From NCBI RefSeq assembly GCF_004379255.2, contig NC_056039.1, forward strand, positions 30,579,883-30,643,882: 64,000 nucleotides of DNA. The letters run 5' to 3'. Under the pieces are notes generated by a model, which was given only the letters and a program-made list of their open reading frames with translations, made no database searches and was not told where the DNA came from. A program made the translations under genes and the position numbers. Of the stretch, positions 44,505 to 54,493 are shown in pieces. This DNA is from Salvia splendens (lineage: Eukaryota; Streptophyta; Magnoliopsida; Lamiales; Lamiaceae). Positions within the stretch are counted from its first letter, which is position 1. Every line of letters begins with the position of its first letter.

Positions 44505-45809
44505 ATGGGCGTTGATTACTACAAGATACTGCAGGTCGACAAGAATGCCAAAGATGACGACTTGAAAAAAGCTTACAGAAAGCTCGCTATGAAGTGGCAT
44601 CCCGACAAGAATCCCAACAACAAGAAGGATGCTGAGGCCAAATTCAAGCAGATTTCCGAAGCCTATGATGTATGCCAATCCTCTCCTTTCCTCTCCTCTC
44701 CTCTTTTTTTATTTTGGAATTAGGGTTCATTCATTCATCGCTTTAAATAATTATTCAATTAGGATTTTGAGTTATTGGTCGACCTTGGATTCGGATAGAT
44801 CTGAAAATTGGTATTGATGTTAGGAAATTAGGTTTCGTAATTGGATCCAGCTATTGATGTTGCTGTTATTGCTTCCGCAGGTTCTAAGTGATCCTCAAAA
44901 GAGGGCTGTCTACGATCAGTACGGCGAAGAAGGTCTCAAGGGTCAAGTGCCGCCGCCGGATGCTGGTGCCGGCGGTGGTGGCGCAACATTCTTCCAATCA
45001 GGAGACGGACCAAACATGTTCAGATTCAATCCAAGAAATGCCGACGACATATTCGCGGAGTTCTTCGGGTGTTCAGGCGGCAGTGGAATGAGGGGCGGGC
45101 CTAGACGGTTCGGTGGGTCCGTGTTCGGTGAGGACATGTTCAGCTCATTCGGTGGTGGAGACGGCCGCCCAATGAGTTCCGCTCCCAGAAAGGCGCCACC
45201 GATCGAGAAGAAGCTGCCTTGCAGCTTGGAAGACCTCTACAAAGGAGCTACAAAGAGGATGAAAATCTCCAGAGAGATATCCGACGCCACTGGGTATGGA
45301 ATTATTGCTGTTGAATAGTTTGTTCATTTTCTTATCCTAAATCGAATTCCAATTGCTTAAATGGCTGCAGGAAGACATTGCCAGTGGAGGAGATTCTGAC
45401 CATTGACATAAAGCCTGGGTGGAAGAAGGGAACAAAGATCACATTCCCGGAGAAAGGGAATGAGCAACCGCATGTGATTCCTTCAGATTTAGTGTTCATA
45501 ATTGACGAGAAGCCCCACAGTGTGTTCACACGAGATGGTAATGATCTAATTGTAACGCAGAAGATACCGCTGGCGGAAGCATTGACAGGATACACACTTC
45601 ACCTTACCACCTTGGATGGAAGAAACTTGTCTGTTCCTATAAACACAGTCATCCATCCCACCTATGAAGAGGTGATTCCAAGAGAAGGGATGCCTTTGCC
45701 TAAAGATCCAACCAAAAGGGGCAATCTAAGGATCAAATTCAACATTAAGTTCCCAACAAGGTTGACGCCTGACCAGAAATCTGGAATCAAGAATCTTCTT
45801 TCTGCTTGA
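44505..45809 (+). CDS. DnaJ/HSP40 co-chaperone, type II (DNAJB-like), copy 1, 338 aa
   Basis: Exons are 44505-44669, 44881-45293 and 45371-45809, with GT/AG introns and phases that fit. The J domain is at residues 1-70 ([20 protein letters not shown], then [13 protein letters not shown] with the HPD triad that stimulates HSP70 ATPase). A Gly/Phe-rich linker follows (about 85-160, [20 protein letters not shown]). Two beta-rich substrate-binding domains complete the protein ([38 protein letters not shown]), ending in [19 protein letters not shown]. No CxxCxGxG zinc repeats occur, so it is type II and likely cytosolic or nuclear. Both splice junctions and the start are conserved in copy 2. I see no lesion. 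Confidence 0.93.
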
Positions 45810-47142
45810 TTACCCTCTTTTGTACTGTGTGTTTGCTGACGGCTGGTGTTTTCAAGGATATATACATCGTAGCTGCTAGTGAAAAACCATGTTTATTATT
45901 AATACATTTGCATCATATTGTATTCATTCTTTGTGAAGTTGTGATTCCTTTGAAGAGGATGGTGTTGGTAGCTCAAAAAATGGAACTAGTATTGTCATTT
46001 AACAGGTCTTGCAACATATGATGTGTAGTATTCCTAATTAATACCAGAGACAACTCAACGCTTTCTGCAGGAGAAAAAGGCTTTGTACCTCTATAACCAT
46101 GTTCATCATCAGCTTCATCTTCGCTCACTGCCAGATGGTGCGGAATTAATGACCCCTTTCTGTGACTTTCCACGCGGCTGGCCTCCTCTATCGTGAGCCA
46201 GCTGCCTGTACCCAGAGCTACCAGGAACGTCATGAAGATGATCCCAATTTTCCTCCAGAGATCCATGTCTATCGAATCTCCTGGATTCAGCCCTCTGGAT
46301 GTCTTTGGGTTGGCCATATCTTCATACCAAATTCTGTATGCCACAGAGAAGTTTGTTCCAAAGCATGAGTAGTGAATTCAATTTGAAAGCCAGCATGGGC
46401 AATCCTCAGAATTATCAAGTAAACTGAGGAATAGTTCACAAGCCAAGCAATGCAGTTAAAGAGAGAGTATTCCACATTTGCATATTCCAGCCTTGTTAAA
46501 AGGCAAGTTAGGGTCTAAAAGTGCATAATTCTCAAGAATTGAAAATATTATTTTTTTTTAATATTTATAATACAGTTACCATTTTGATAAATTTTTGCTA
46601 TCCAACTCATGTCTTTAGTGGGATTTCTAAATGATTCATGCATCTACAATCATGGCTGATGCAAGATGTTTCCATGTGCGGAACCATGCTAATACTTCAT
46701 GACTGCCATGCAAAGGGATTAACAATATATATGCAAACATGAAAGTGGTGGGTTTGGGCGATGCAGGACAGAGAGAGAGGGAGGGGTAAAGAGACACTTA
46801 CGGGAAGAGCTTCCACTTTCTTTTCATCACGAGTCTCAGCCTTCTGACTCGGGGTGTAGAAGATGGATGCATCCAGCTCGGAAAAGCCTCAAGAGCGGCA
46901 GCAGCAGTAGTTTTTGGTATCCAAGGAAGTTGGGGTATGGATCCAGGGTGATCAGATTTGTTAACAGCAGATCTTGAGTCACAAAAACACAATAATTCTT
47001 CTGTTGTTTCATAATCTGCTGATAGGTAATCACGTTTTATGACAGCCTCTAACTGATACCGGGGGATTTTTCTTTTTTTATTCTAGACTACAATTAACAT
47101 TCCTCAATTGTACTGGACTTTTTTTTTATTCCGCCTTTGGGA

Positions 47143-47348
47143 GAGACACATGACCCTCATGTGTCTCCTTTTAATGAAACGCATGACGGAGATGCGTCTT
47201 TCATAGAGACGCATGAGGGACATGCGTCGTTCAATTTTAAATTTTTTTTAAAGACGCATAAGCGTCATGCGTCACAGGAAAAGACGCATAAGCGTCATGC
47301 GTCGCTATTTTTTTTATTATTAGACGATGCATGAGCCTCATGCGTCTC
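47143..47348. repeat. Array of six quasi-palindromes in the left MULE end
   Basis: Six units of about 21-26 bp follow each other. Most have the form GACGCATnn, a short centre, then nnATGCGTC (for example GACGCATAAGCGTCATGCGT at 47253 and 47283). They are separated by T-rich or A-rich spacers. Confidence 0.85.
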
Positions 47349-48064
47349 TAAGTTGCATAAATCAGACGAGAGAGGCAGTAGCGGGCAGAACGCGAGAGAT
47401 AGTTTATCTATTACAGTTGCAAGATCCATTTATTGGTAGATAATTTGTGAAAATCCAATGAATTGCTATCATATTGAGGTTAACTTGTTACGTAGGAATT
47501 ATAAAGTTAGTATACTTACAAGGTTTAATAATAATTTCTAACAGTTTATTTAGACTTATCCCAACACGTACTATACTATAAAATAGCATGAAATCACATT
47601 TTTACTATCTTCTTTAGTCTATCAGTTAATACACAACTGATCAAAGTCTTCAATTCATTCAAAATGCACCAACAAATTCAATAGTTAAATTGAGAGTCAC
47701 TACAACTTATACTTTAATTCCATTAGTCAGAATAGAATACAGAAAATATTCAAACAATTAGACCTTGTGGCCATCGACAGACAAAACATGTGCATTCATG
47801 CACAAATCTGATTCCATCACTCTCCTACAAAAAACTTGTCCCATGCCAGAGAGCAGCAATAATGAAGAAAAAGACACATAATTTGTCACATGTTTTTTGT
47901 CCAACACTGTCTTCACCTACACAAGTCCTGTTACAACAGAAAGAGTATGATTTCTCATAGAACGAACCAACAAATAAAGGTAAAATAAATATATGAAAAT
48001 AAAAAATTGAAATGAAAAATACATGCACTGCAAATGTTAACAACTCCTACATAACACGACCGAC

Positions 48065-49590
48065 TGTGCAATTTCTTAGGTCATGCCCCTCTACGCCGCA
48101 ATTCCTGCACTTGCGGGGAGCTCTCGATTCATCTTACTCGCGGACATCCATTTGATTAAGAATCCTCCTTGTTCTGCCTCGTCCGCACTTTCGAGAAAGC
48201 AACTGCTCAGGGGTGACACGCAATTTCCATCCAGGTTTAGCCCAATAGTCTTCGTGTCTTGGTGCGTGAAATGGGCCACCATTTCCATCCAGGTTTAGCC
48301 CAATAGTCTTCGTGTCTTGGTGCGTGAAATGGGCCACCAGAGTACTGTGCTTCCCATGTAGCTTTGTGGTTGTGTTTATCAATGATTTCAAACATAGAGT
48401 TACATCTATCTCTAGCAACGATGCACGCATGTGAACAAGGAACTCTCCACATCTGTCACTTCCCACAACTGCACTTTGAATCCATAAACTCGACGTCCTG
48501 TCTGTTATTGCCCTTTGCCTGTCCATTTTCGAAACGTGGACGACTTAGAATTTGGTAATGGCCTAGTTCTCGGTCAAGTACTGAACAGTAATGTAGTTGC
48601 CCCTTCGCATCATATGCAGAAAGTTTGTCCCTCGCCCACGAGGTCAACCCACCTTCGGTATGTTGTATTTCTGTCTTTCTATCTGCCCACCATTGCACTG
48701 TTCTCCAAAATGTCAGATCAACCAAAGCTCTAATTGGCAACTCTCTTATACCTCTCAACACGTTGTTGTAGCTCTCTGACATGTTTGTTGAGGGCACCCC
48801 CATTTCAGTTCATCATCGTAACAAAGAGACCAGTTTTCTTTTTTGGCTTTGTTGAGCTCGTGTATCGCAACAAGACTTTCCTCCCGTAGTGCACGTCGCC
48901 TTCGCATGTATGTACGTACTTGAGTTGTGACACCCAATGCCCATACCATTCCTTTCACTCTAGCTCCCTTACCCTTAAGTTTCGTCAAGATATTTTTCCT
49001 CACATGGATCAAACAAAATTTGTGGTGACATATCGGCGACTTTTTCCATTCATCAGAACGCATAGCCTTAAGGATTCTTTTATGTCTATCCGAAATGATG
49101 CACACCTCCATTTGGTATTTCACCACATGAATTCTGACATGATCCAAAAACCACTCCCAACTGTCGTCAGTGTCTTCATCAACAACAGCATATGCAATAG
49201 GCAGACATTTCTTGTTAGCATCAACACCACAAGCAACAAGTAACTTACCTTTAAATCTTCCTCGAATGTGAGTCTCGTCTATTGTTAAAACTGGTTGGCA
49301 CTCTTGGAAAGCATGTATAACACGAGGTGGATCATAACCAATACCCACTTGAGGAAGTTGAACTATTCTACTACCCTAATATAAACTCACAAATACTGGC
49401 ATGATTTCTGCAAAAATATATATACAAACGAACAACAATTAGAGACAACTTTTTTCTATAAACCCTAATTTAGTAAGTTTAAATTAAATTTATTAGAAAC
49501 CCTAATAATATGCAAATAAACAACAAATAAGGGAGCAATGTTGAAAGATTGAAGGAAACTTACCGGAATATGACGGGAAATCGCCAAAAT
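48065..49590 (-). pseudogene. MuDR-family transposase, frameshifted and N-terminally eroded
   Basis: The frame 49348-48755 encodes the DDE core: LTIDETHIRGRFKGKLLVA, YAVVDEDTDDSWEWFLDHV and ISDRHKGIL-type (ISDRHKRILKAM), then FCLIHVRKN. A one-base shift near 48790 moves the frame to 48803-48456 (NMSESYNNVLRGIRELPI). After that come a SWIM finger (CSCGKWQMWRVPCSH) and a terminal CCHC knuckle (CRNCGVEGHDLRNC, near 48070-48115). TAG interrupts the frame near 49375. The N-terminal DNA-binding part is not recognisable. A 58-bp tandem duplication at 48223-48338 lies between SWIM and knuckle. The protein would have mobilised the element; this copy cannot. Confidence 0.85.
48223..48338. repeat. 58-bp tandem duplication in the transposase pseudogene
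   Basis: Two identical copies (48223-48280 and 48281-48338), each starting ATTTCCATCCAGGTTTAGCC and ending GGGCCACC. Fifty-eight is not a multiple of three, so it shifts the frame. Confidence 0.9.
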
Positions 49591-49684
49591 CGCTGAGTTT
49601 GAGCCTGCTATGTGTTTCTGCTCTTTTGTCTCTCGCGTGCGTCTTCCTTTTTTGCCTCCCTCGCTACTGATTTTAAGCAAATTA

Positions 49685-49925
49685 GAGACGCATGAGCCTC
49701 ATGCGTCTCTCCCTAAGACGCATGACACTCATGCGTCGTCCGTGAAATTAAAAAAACAAAAGACGCATGAGGGAGATACGTCTTTTATAAAGACGCATAA
49801 GAGTCATGCGTCGTTAAAAAAATTCAAAAAAATTGAGAGACGCATGAGCGTCATGCGTCTTTATGAAAGACGCATCTCCGTCATGTGTTTCATTAAAAGG
49901 AGACGCATGACCCTCATGCGTCTCT
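49685..49925. repeat. Array of seven quasi-palindromes in the right MULE end
   Basis: Seven units similar to those at 47143-47348, for example GAGACGCATGAGCCTCATGC at 49685 and GAGACGCATGAGCGTCATGC near 49836. Units differ mainly in the 3-7 bases at the centre. Confidence 0.85.
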
Positions 49926-50273
49926 CCCAAAGGCGGAATAAAAAAAAGTCCAGTACACTTGAGGAATGTTAATTGTAGTCTAAAATCAAAAAAGAAAAAA
50001 CCCCTTAAACCGGACCTGAAATTGTTCACAAACACCTATAGGAAATCTCAAAAAAAAGGAAGAACAAGAAAATCAGAAATATGAGGTGTCTAGTAAGACA
50101 AGAGCACAAATTAAAACAGCTGTCCATAAAAAATCATGGTTAAAGTAGAAGCATTGTGGTGTAAACACCTGTAGGAGACCGTCAATGCACGAAGTGTTTT
50201 GGAGCTCAAAGCCCCAAGAATTCCTAAGGTCTTCAGTCCAAGAAGAACGAAGGGCCTCACAGGGAACAACAAC

Positions 50274-50620
50274 CTGGTCGATAACAATTAGGGTAAGCAT
50301 ATGGTTTTATAAATGTAACATGATTCACTAGAATGCTAAAAAAAGTTCACACTAACACCTCAAGTGAAATTAGGTTATGTAATAAATTATTGAAGACTCT
50401 CAGTTTAAAATGCTCAAGTGAAATTAGGCCATGTATCGATACTTGGTAACGATACACGGTACCATATTTAGTTCCACTAAGTAGTAGTAGTATACTAGTA
50501 TGTGTATAGGGAAAAAATGGCACTACCATTCAGGACCTTTGGAGCACCTTGCAGATGTATTAGCACTCTGCAGATGCACAGAAAAGGTTTAGAAATGACA
50601 GGGAAGTCAAAAGCAACTCA
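50274..50620. other. Junction between duplication units
   Basis: The left part still matches RLT copy B up to the window edge (CACCTCAA at about 50355 and 63993). From about 50530 short stretches match phosphorylase copy 1 introns (CATTCAGGACCTT as near 6690; TTAGCACTCTGCAGATG as near 7400). The breakpoint of the tandem duplication should lie near 50360-50530. No gene is seen. Confidence 0.5.
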
Positions 50621-50845
50621 CTTGCAAATGATCCCAAGCTCTACCTGGACCTAAAATATCCTTGTGCAGACTCATCGCATCATTTCTTCAAAAATTTATC
50701 CATCAATCCGAACATCTTCTCCGCCTTTGATCTCCTTTCTCCCAAAGATTCCAGTCTCAATACTACTTCTTCACCACCACTATCAATAGCTTCCGTCAGT
50801 GACTTCCTAATTCTCTCAAGATTTTCAACATCCTCAAGCTTCTTA

Positions 50846-52743
50846 CGCATCAGCAATGGCGGACGTCCGCCATTGTGCGTCCCTTCCACGGATACGGAAT
50901 TCTGCAAAGGAATTCGCAGTTCCACGGAATTCCGTGGGGAATTCCATGCGGACGTCCGCCATTGCGTTGACGCCCGCGGAATTCCCGTTTAATGCATTAA
51001 ATGTTTTTTTTCAGTTCCTATATATACATCTCGTTGAACTTCATTTCATTCGCACCACTTGTATTAACAAGTTTCTCTCTCTCTCTAAATTTCTTTTATA
51101 TATCTGTAATGGCTGGTAGTGGTAGTGGTAGTGGTAGTGATGGTGGTAGTGGTAGTGGTAGTGGTGGTGGTGGGCATTATGAACACATGATGCGGATGAT
51201 ACACGCACATGTGCGGGAGGCCGCGGAGAGGGATGAACAAGCGGCCTCAGCGCCGGCGGTGCCTCGACCCATCCATCGTCGCACTATAGTGCCCCGGGAT
51301 CACCTCGCTGCCCACAGGCGGTTGTACGAGGATTACTTTGCGCCGGAGCCACGGTTTGGGGAGAACCTATTCCGGCGACGATTTAGGATGCATCGGCCGC
51401 TCTTTATGCGTATCGTGGGTGCTTTGGAGCGTCGATACATGTATTTTAGGGTGTGGCAAGATGCGGCTGGTAAACCCGGCCACACGCCGATTCAGAAGTG
51501 CACTGTCGCAATTAGGCAGTTGACATACGGAGGTTCGGCCGACATGTTCAACGAGTACCTCTACATCGGCGAGACTACTGCGCGCGAATGCCTGAAGTAT
51601 TTTTGTCAGGGTGTTAGAGAGATATTCGGGGATAGGTATCTTCGGAAGCCTACCTCCGAAGATTGTCAGGCTCTGCTGGATATGCACGAGAATCAGCACA
51701 GGTTTTCGGGGATGTTAGGTAGCATAGATTGTATGCACTGGGAATGGAAGAACTGTCCCGCTGCCTGGAAAAGAATGTACACTACTGGTTTCAAGGCCAA
51801 GAATCCCACGATGATCCTTGAAGCGGTAGCTGACTACCGGCTGTGGATTTGGCATGCCTATTTTGGAGTAGCCGGGTCGAACAACGACATCAACATACTC
51901 CAGTCGTCGCTCCTTTTCAACGACCAGTGCATGGGCGTTGGTCCGGCCGTCAACTTCGTCGCCAACGGCAACCAGCACAACATGGGCTATTATTTGGCGG
52001 ATGGGATTACCCTATGTGGCTTGTCTTTGTGAAGGTGCCCAGCAGATGAAAAGAAGATATATTTTGCGGGTCGGCAGGAGGCAGAGCGCAAGGATGTGGA
52101 GCGGGCATTCGGGGTGCTACAAGCTCGATGGGCGGCAGTGAAGGGTCCCGCACAGCTGTGGTATGTTGACAGCATCGCCGACATCATGTACGCATGTATT
52201 ATCATCCACAACATGATTGTCGAAGATGAAGGTCCAGCACTGACTGATTGGACCAACGATGACGCGGATGCTGCGGGCCCAAGCCACGGTGTGGCCACTG
52301 GCAATGTCCGCATAGGGATACCCTATGACGATGTCGATCGAGTCCGTGCATTCGCCGACATGTGCCAAAAACAAGCTCATGTTCGACTCCAGAACGATAT
52401 TATTGAAGAATATGGCAGCGAAAGGGTCGTCGTTGATGTGGGGGTGGGCATGATTGAAATGTATTTTTTAATTTGGTGAAATGTACTTTTCTTTTTCTTT
52501 TTATTAATGGAATATTTTTCCCTATTTGTGTCGACTATTTAATTCCGTAAATATCTTACTTCCAGAAATTGTTTAATTTGTGAATTTTTTTATTGTGGGA
52601 ATTCCGTGGGGAATTCGCCACTGTGCAATGGGAATTCTGTATGACGTGGCAGTGCAGTGGGAAGTCCGTATGACGTGACAGGAGTTATTTTTGGGAATTC
52701 CACGGGAAATTCCGCCGGGAATTCTGCACCACTGCTGATGCTC
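50846..52743 (+). mobile_element. PIF/Harbinger DNA transposon carrying a transposase, 1898 bp
   Basis: Ends CGCATCAGCAATGG and (inverted) GAGCATCAGCAGTGG, with TTA on both sides (50843-50845, 52744-52746). GC-rich subterminal repeats with GGAATTCCGTGGGGAATTC-like palindromes occur at both ends. It carries only the DDE transposase gene; no Myb-like ORF fits in the space. Inserted in exon 1 of phosphorylase copy 2. Confidence 0.85.
51109..52479 (+). pseudogene. Harbinger (HARBI1-like) transposase with two frameshifts
   Basis: The start at 51109 (MAGSGSGSG) opens a Gly/Ser-rich leader, then a helical region (RFRMHRPLFMRIVGALERRY). The DDE domain has GMLGSIDCMHWEWKNCPAAW (first Asp), YFGVAGSNNDINILQSS (second Asp) and KDVERAFGVLQARWA (Glu). 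One extra base near 52008 (GATGGGATTACC) moves the frame, and a second shift near 52048 is needed to reach the Glu motif. All three catalytic residues are thus present but in different frames. The C-terminal part is HNMIVEDEGPALTDW. The enzyme would excise and insert the element at TWA sites. This copy is inactive. Confidence 0.87.
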
Positions 52744-52746
52744 TTA

Positions 52747-53866
52747 GACTATGTTTATCGGTGGGTGTGGTCGACCGCCACCTCACCCTATAGTTTAAAA
52801 AAATGGAACAAGAGGCCACTCTCTCTTTGACCGAGCCCTCTTCCAAAGCCAACACCAACCGGTCTCCATGCTATTTCATTTCATCATCCAATGAGATGAC
52901 ACAATCTCATTGGTTCATATATATATATTTTTAAATTAATATATCTTTAATATATTATATTAAAAAATTATAAAAATTATATCAAAATTCATAATTTTTC
53001 TTCCTCTATAAATAGAGACCACATTTGCTATAGTTTTGCATTAAAAAAGTATATCTTTTCTCCTCCTATAATCCTTTTTATTTGATTAAATTTCATATTT
53101 TTTTAGTTTACAAAGCTCACAGCAGAGAAGCTCACAAAGCTCTGCTAGGTGATTTGATTGAGTATATATAGGCAAAATTCGGCAATTGCAATTGAATGTC
53201 TAGTTTTCATCTTATGTATAAGCACCAATCATGTATTTTCAATTTCGTATTTCAAACATTATAATTTATATTTTTTATTTGTTTGTTTTTATAATTTTTA
53301 GTTTGTCATTTATTACGGTTTTTTTATAAATTTACAATAATAAGTATTTCATGTAATAATAATATTGTTAAAAATACTATAAAAATAAATACTCCCTCCG
53401 TCCCAGTTTAAGAGTCACATTTTGCCATTTAAGTCTGTCTCAGTTTAAGAGTCACATTTAGAATCCACCATATTTGGACATAAAATTTAACCTCATTATT
53501 CATCAAATTTACACTCAAATGTCATTACTTTCATAAAAAAAATCTAAACATAAAAAAGTCAAAAGGGTCCCACTTTTCACTACCTCACTTCAATTATTAC
53601 ACACTCCAACAACCACTACCTTACTTCGTTTATTACACACTCCACCAATTTCTTAAAACTCGTGTCATAACTAAATCTTACTCTTAAACTGGGACAGAGA
53701 GAGTATATAATAGTATGGTTGAGTGGTCATTGATTAACCATGAAAATATGTGTAGTTGGGTTGGATGAATATTGATGATGTGGAAGATGATGTGGGGAAG
53801 ATAGAAATGAATTAAATATTGAAAAAGTGAATGGTTGGGTTGGGTGGTTGCTGATAAACTTAAGTC
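52747..53866. mobile_element. MITE-like element with degenerate TIRs, TTA target
   Basis: The left end GACTATGTTTATCGGTGGG and the inverted right end GACTTAAGTTTATCAGCAA are partial inverted repeats. TTA flanks both sides (52744-52746 and 53867-53869), so it lies directly beside the Harbinger element. The interior is AT-rich and holds a Stowaway MITE. No gene is seen. Confidence 0.6.
53392..53703. mobile_element. Stowaway-type MITE, 312 bp, nested
   Basis: Starts CTCCCTCCGTCCCAGTTTAA and ends with the inverse (TTAAACTGGGACAGAGAGAG), flanked by TA. It sits inside the element at 52747-53866. Confidence 0.8.
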
Positions 53867-53894
53867 TTATCATCGGAGCTCTTGACAAGGAAGT

Positions 53895-54297
53895 TGTTAA
53901 GGACCTAAATCCCTAACGTTCGGTAGAACGGAGAACAACTATGAAGAGATAAATCCGGCGCCCGTGAGGGTCGGCGGAGGACGAATCTGGGTGGCTGTGT
54001 GCGGGTTCAAACCTGTCAGGCAGCGACTGCAGATCAGATATACGTCCCGGTTGTGTGCGGTGAGATTCCGTCGGGCAGCAGGTGGCGTAGGGATTAAGGA
54101 TTCAACGTATTATGCAAGGGACTTGGCCAAAATTATATATTCATTCAATGATTAAAATGATAACATCCTCTCCTATTTATAATACTGGAATACTACTACC
54201 CTAACTTATTGAATAAGAAAACAAAGATATGAAAAAGATATGGTGAATCAAAAGATACTAAATAATTGAGATTTCCTAGGGTATGAGGATCGTATCA
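53895..54297 (-). repeat. 3' LTR of the gag-only element
   Basis: A 403-bp repeat, TGTTAAGGACCTAAATCCC to GGATCGTATCA on the plus strand. It pairs with 57668-58070. Confidence 0.92.
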
Positions 54298-54493
54298 ACT
54301 CCCCCACGGTTGAAATCCACCTTGTCCTCAAGGTGGAAACCACGAAGCAACGAAGAGCTGAAAGAAGAAGCTTTGGCTACTTATCTCATCCGGGATCAAA
54401 TGTAAATGTGCACGGACGTTGTTTCAATCTCCAATGACCTACTATTGCATATTCGATGTAAACCTCCTCAACGAGCATCCTCATGATCATAAC

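Larger units (their letters stand above)
47062..50004 (-). mobile_element. Mutator-like element (MULE), 2943 bp, with long terminal inverted repeats
   Basis: Inverted ends of about 290-320 bp begin GGGG(A/T)TTTTTCTTTTTT and share GACTACAATTAACATTCCTC. They flank a broken MuDR-type transposase read on the minus strand. The flanks carry an imperfect 9-10 bp duplication (CTGATACCGG against CTTAAACCGG). Copy B of the host exon shows the uninterrupted target. The inner part of each terminal repeat is an array of short palindromes. Confidence 0.88.
2500..50273. repeat. Segmental duplication unit 1 (phosphorylase, DnaJ, RLT-like)
   Basis: The three genes recur in the same order and orientation at about 50621-64000. 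Intergenic segments also match, including the DnaJ promoter region and the DNA upstream of phosphorylase exon 1. Most of the length difference is due to transposons in unit 1 (copia, two gypsy elements, MITEs, MULE). Confidence 0.85.
45990..50273 (-). pseudogene. RLT-like homeobox-DDT gene, 3' part, copy A (broken)
   Basis: Three exons of copy B can be traced. The upstream one (50273-50169, 105 bp) is intact: EALRSSWTEDLRNSWGFELQ, then NTSCIDGLLQ. The next exon is cut at its first codons by the Mutator-like element; its remainder (about 47055-46800) has the RDYLSADYETTEELL and LPWIPKTTAAAAL region but two one-base gains after it. The last exon (46325 leftward) has an early TGA, lacks about 350 bp and loses the acidic tail. 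No product is expected. Assignment to the RLT-like homeobox-DDT family (ISWI-associated chromatin regulators) rests on the C-terminal region only. The homeodomain and DDT domain would lie to the right and are absent here. Confidence 0.65.

Noticed and set aside
44505..44723. Stand-alone 72-aa DnaJ protein
   Set aside because: It is exon 1 read into intron 1; the GT donor at 44670 and the conserved exon 2 give the full gene.
47143..49925. CRISPR-like appearance of repeated GACGCAT...ATGCGTC units
   Set aside because: Units are palindromes with no unique spacers, lie in terminal inverted repeats of a plant transposon, and the genome is eukaryotic.
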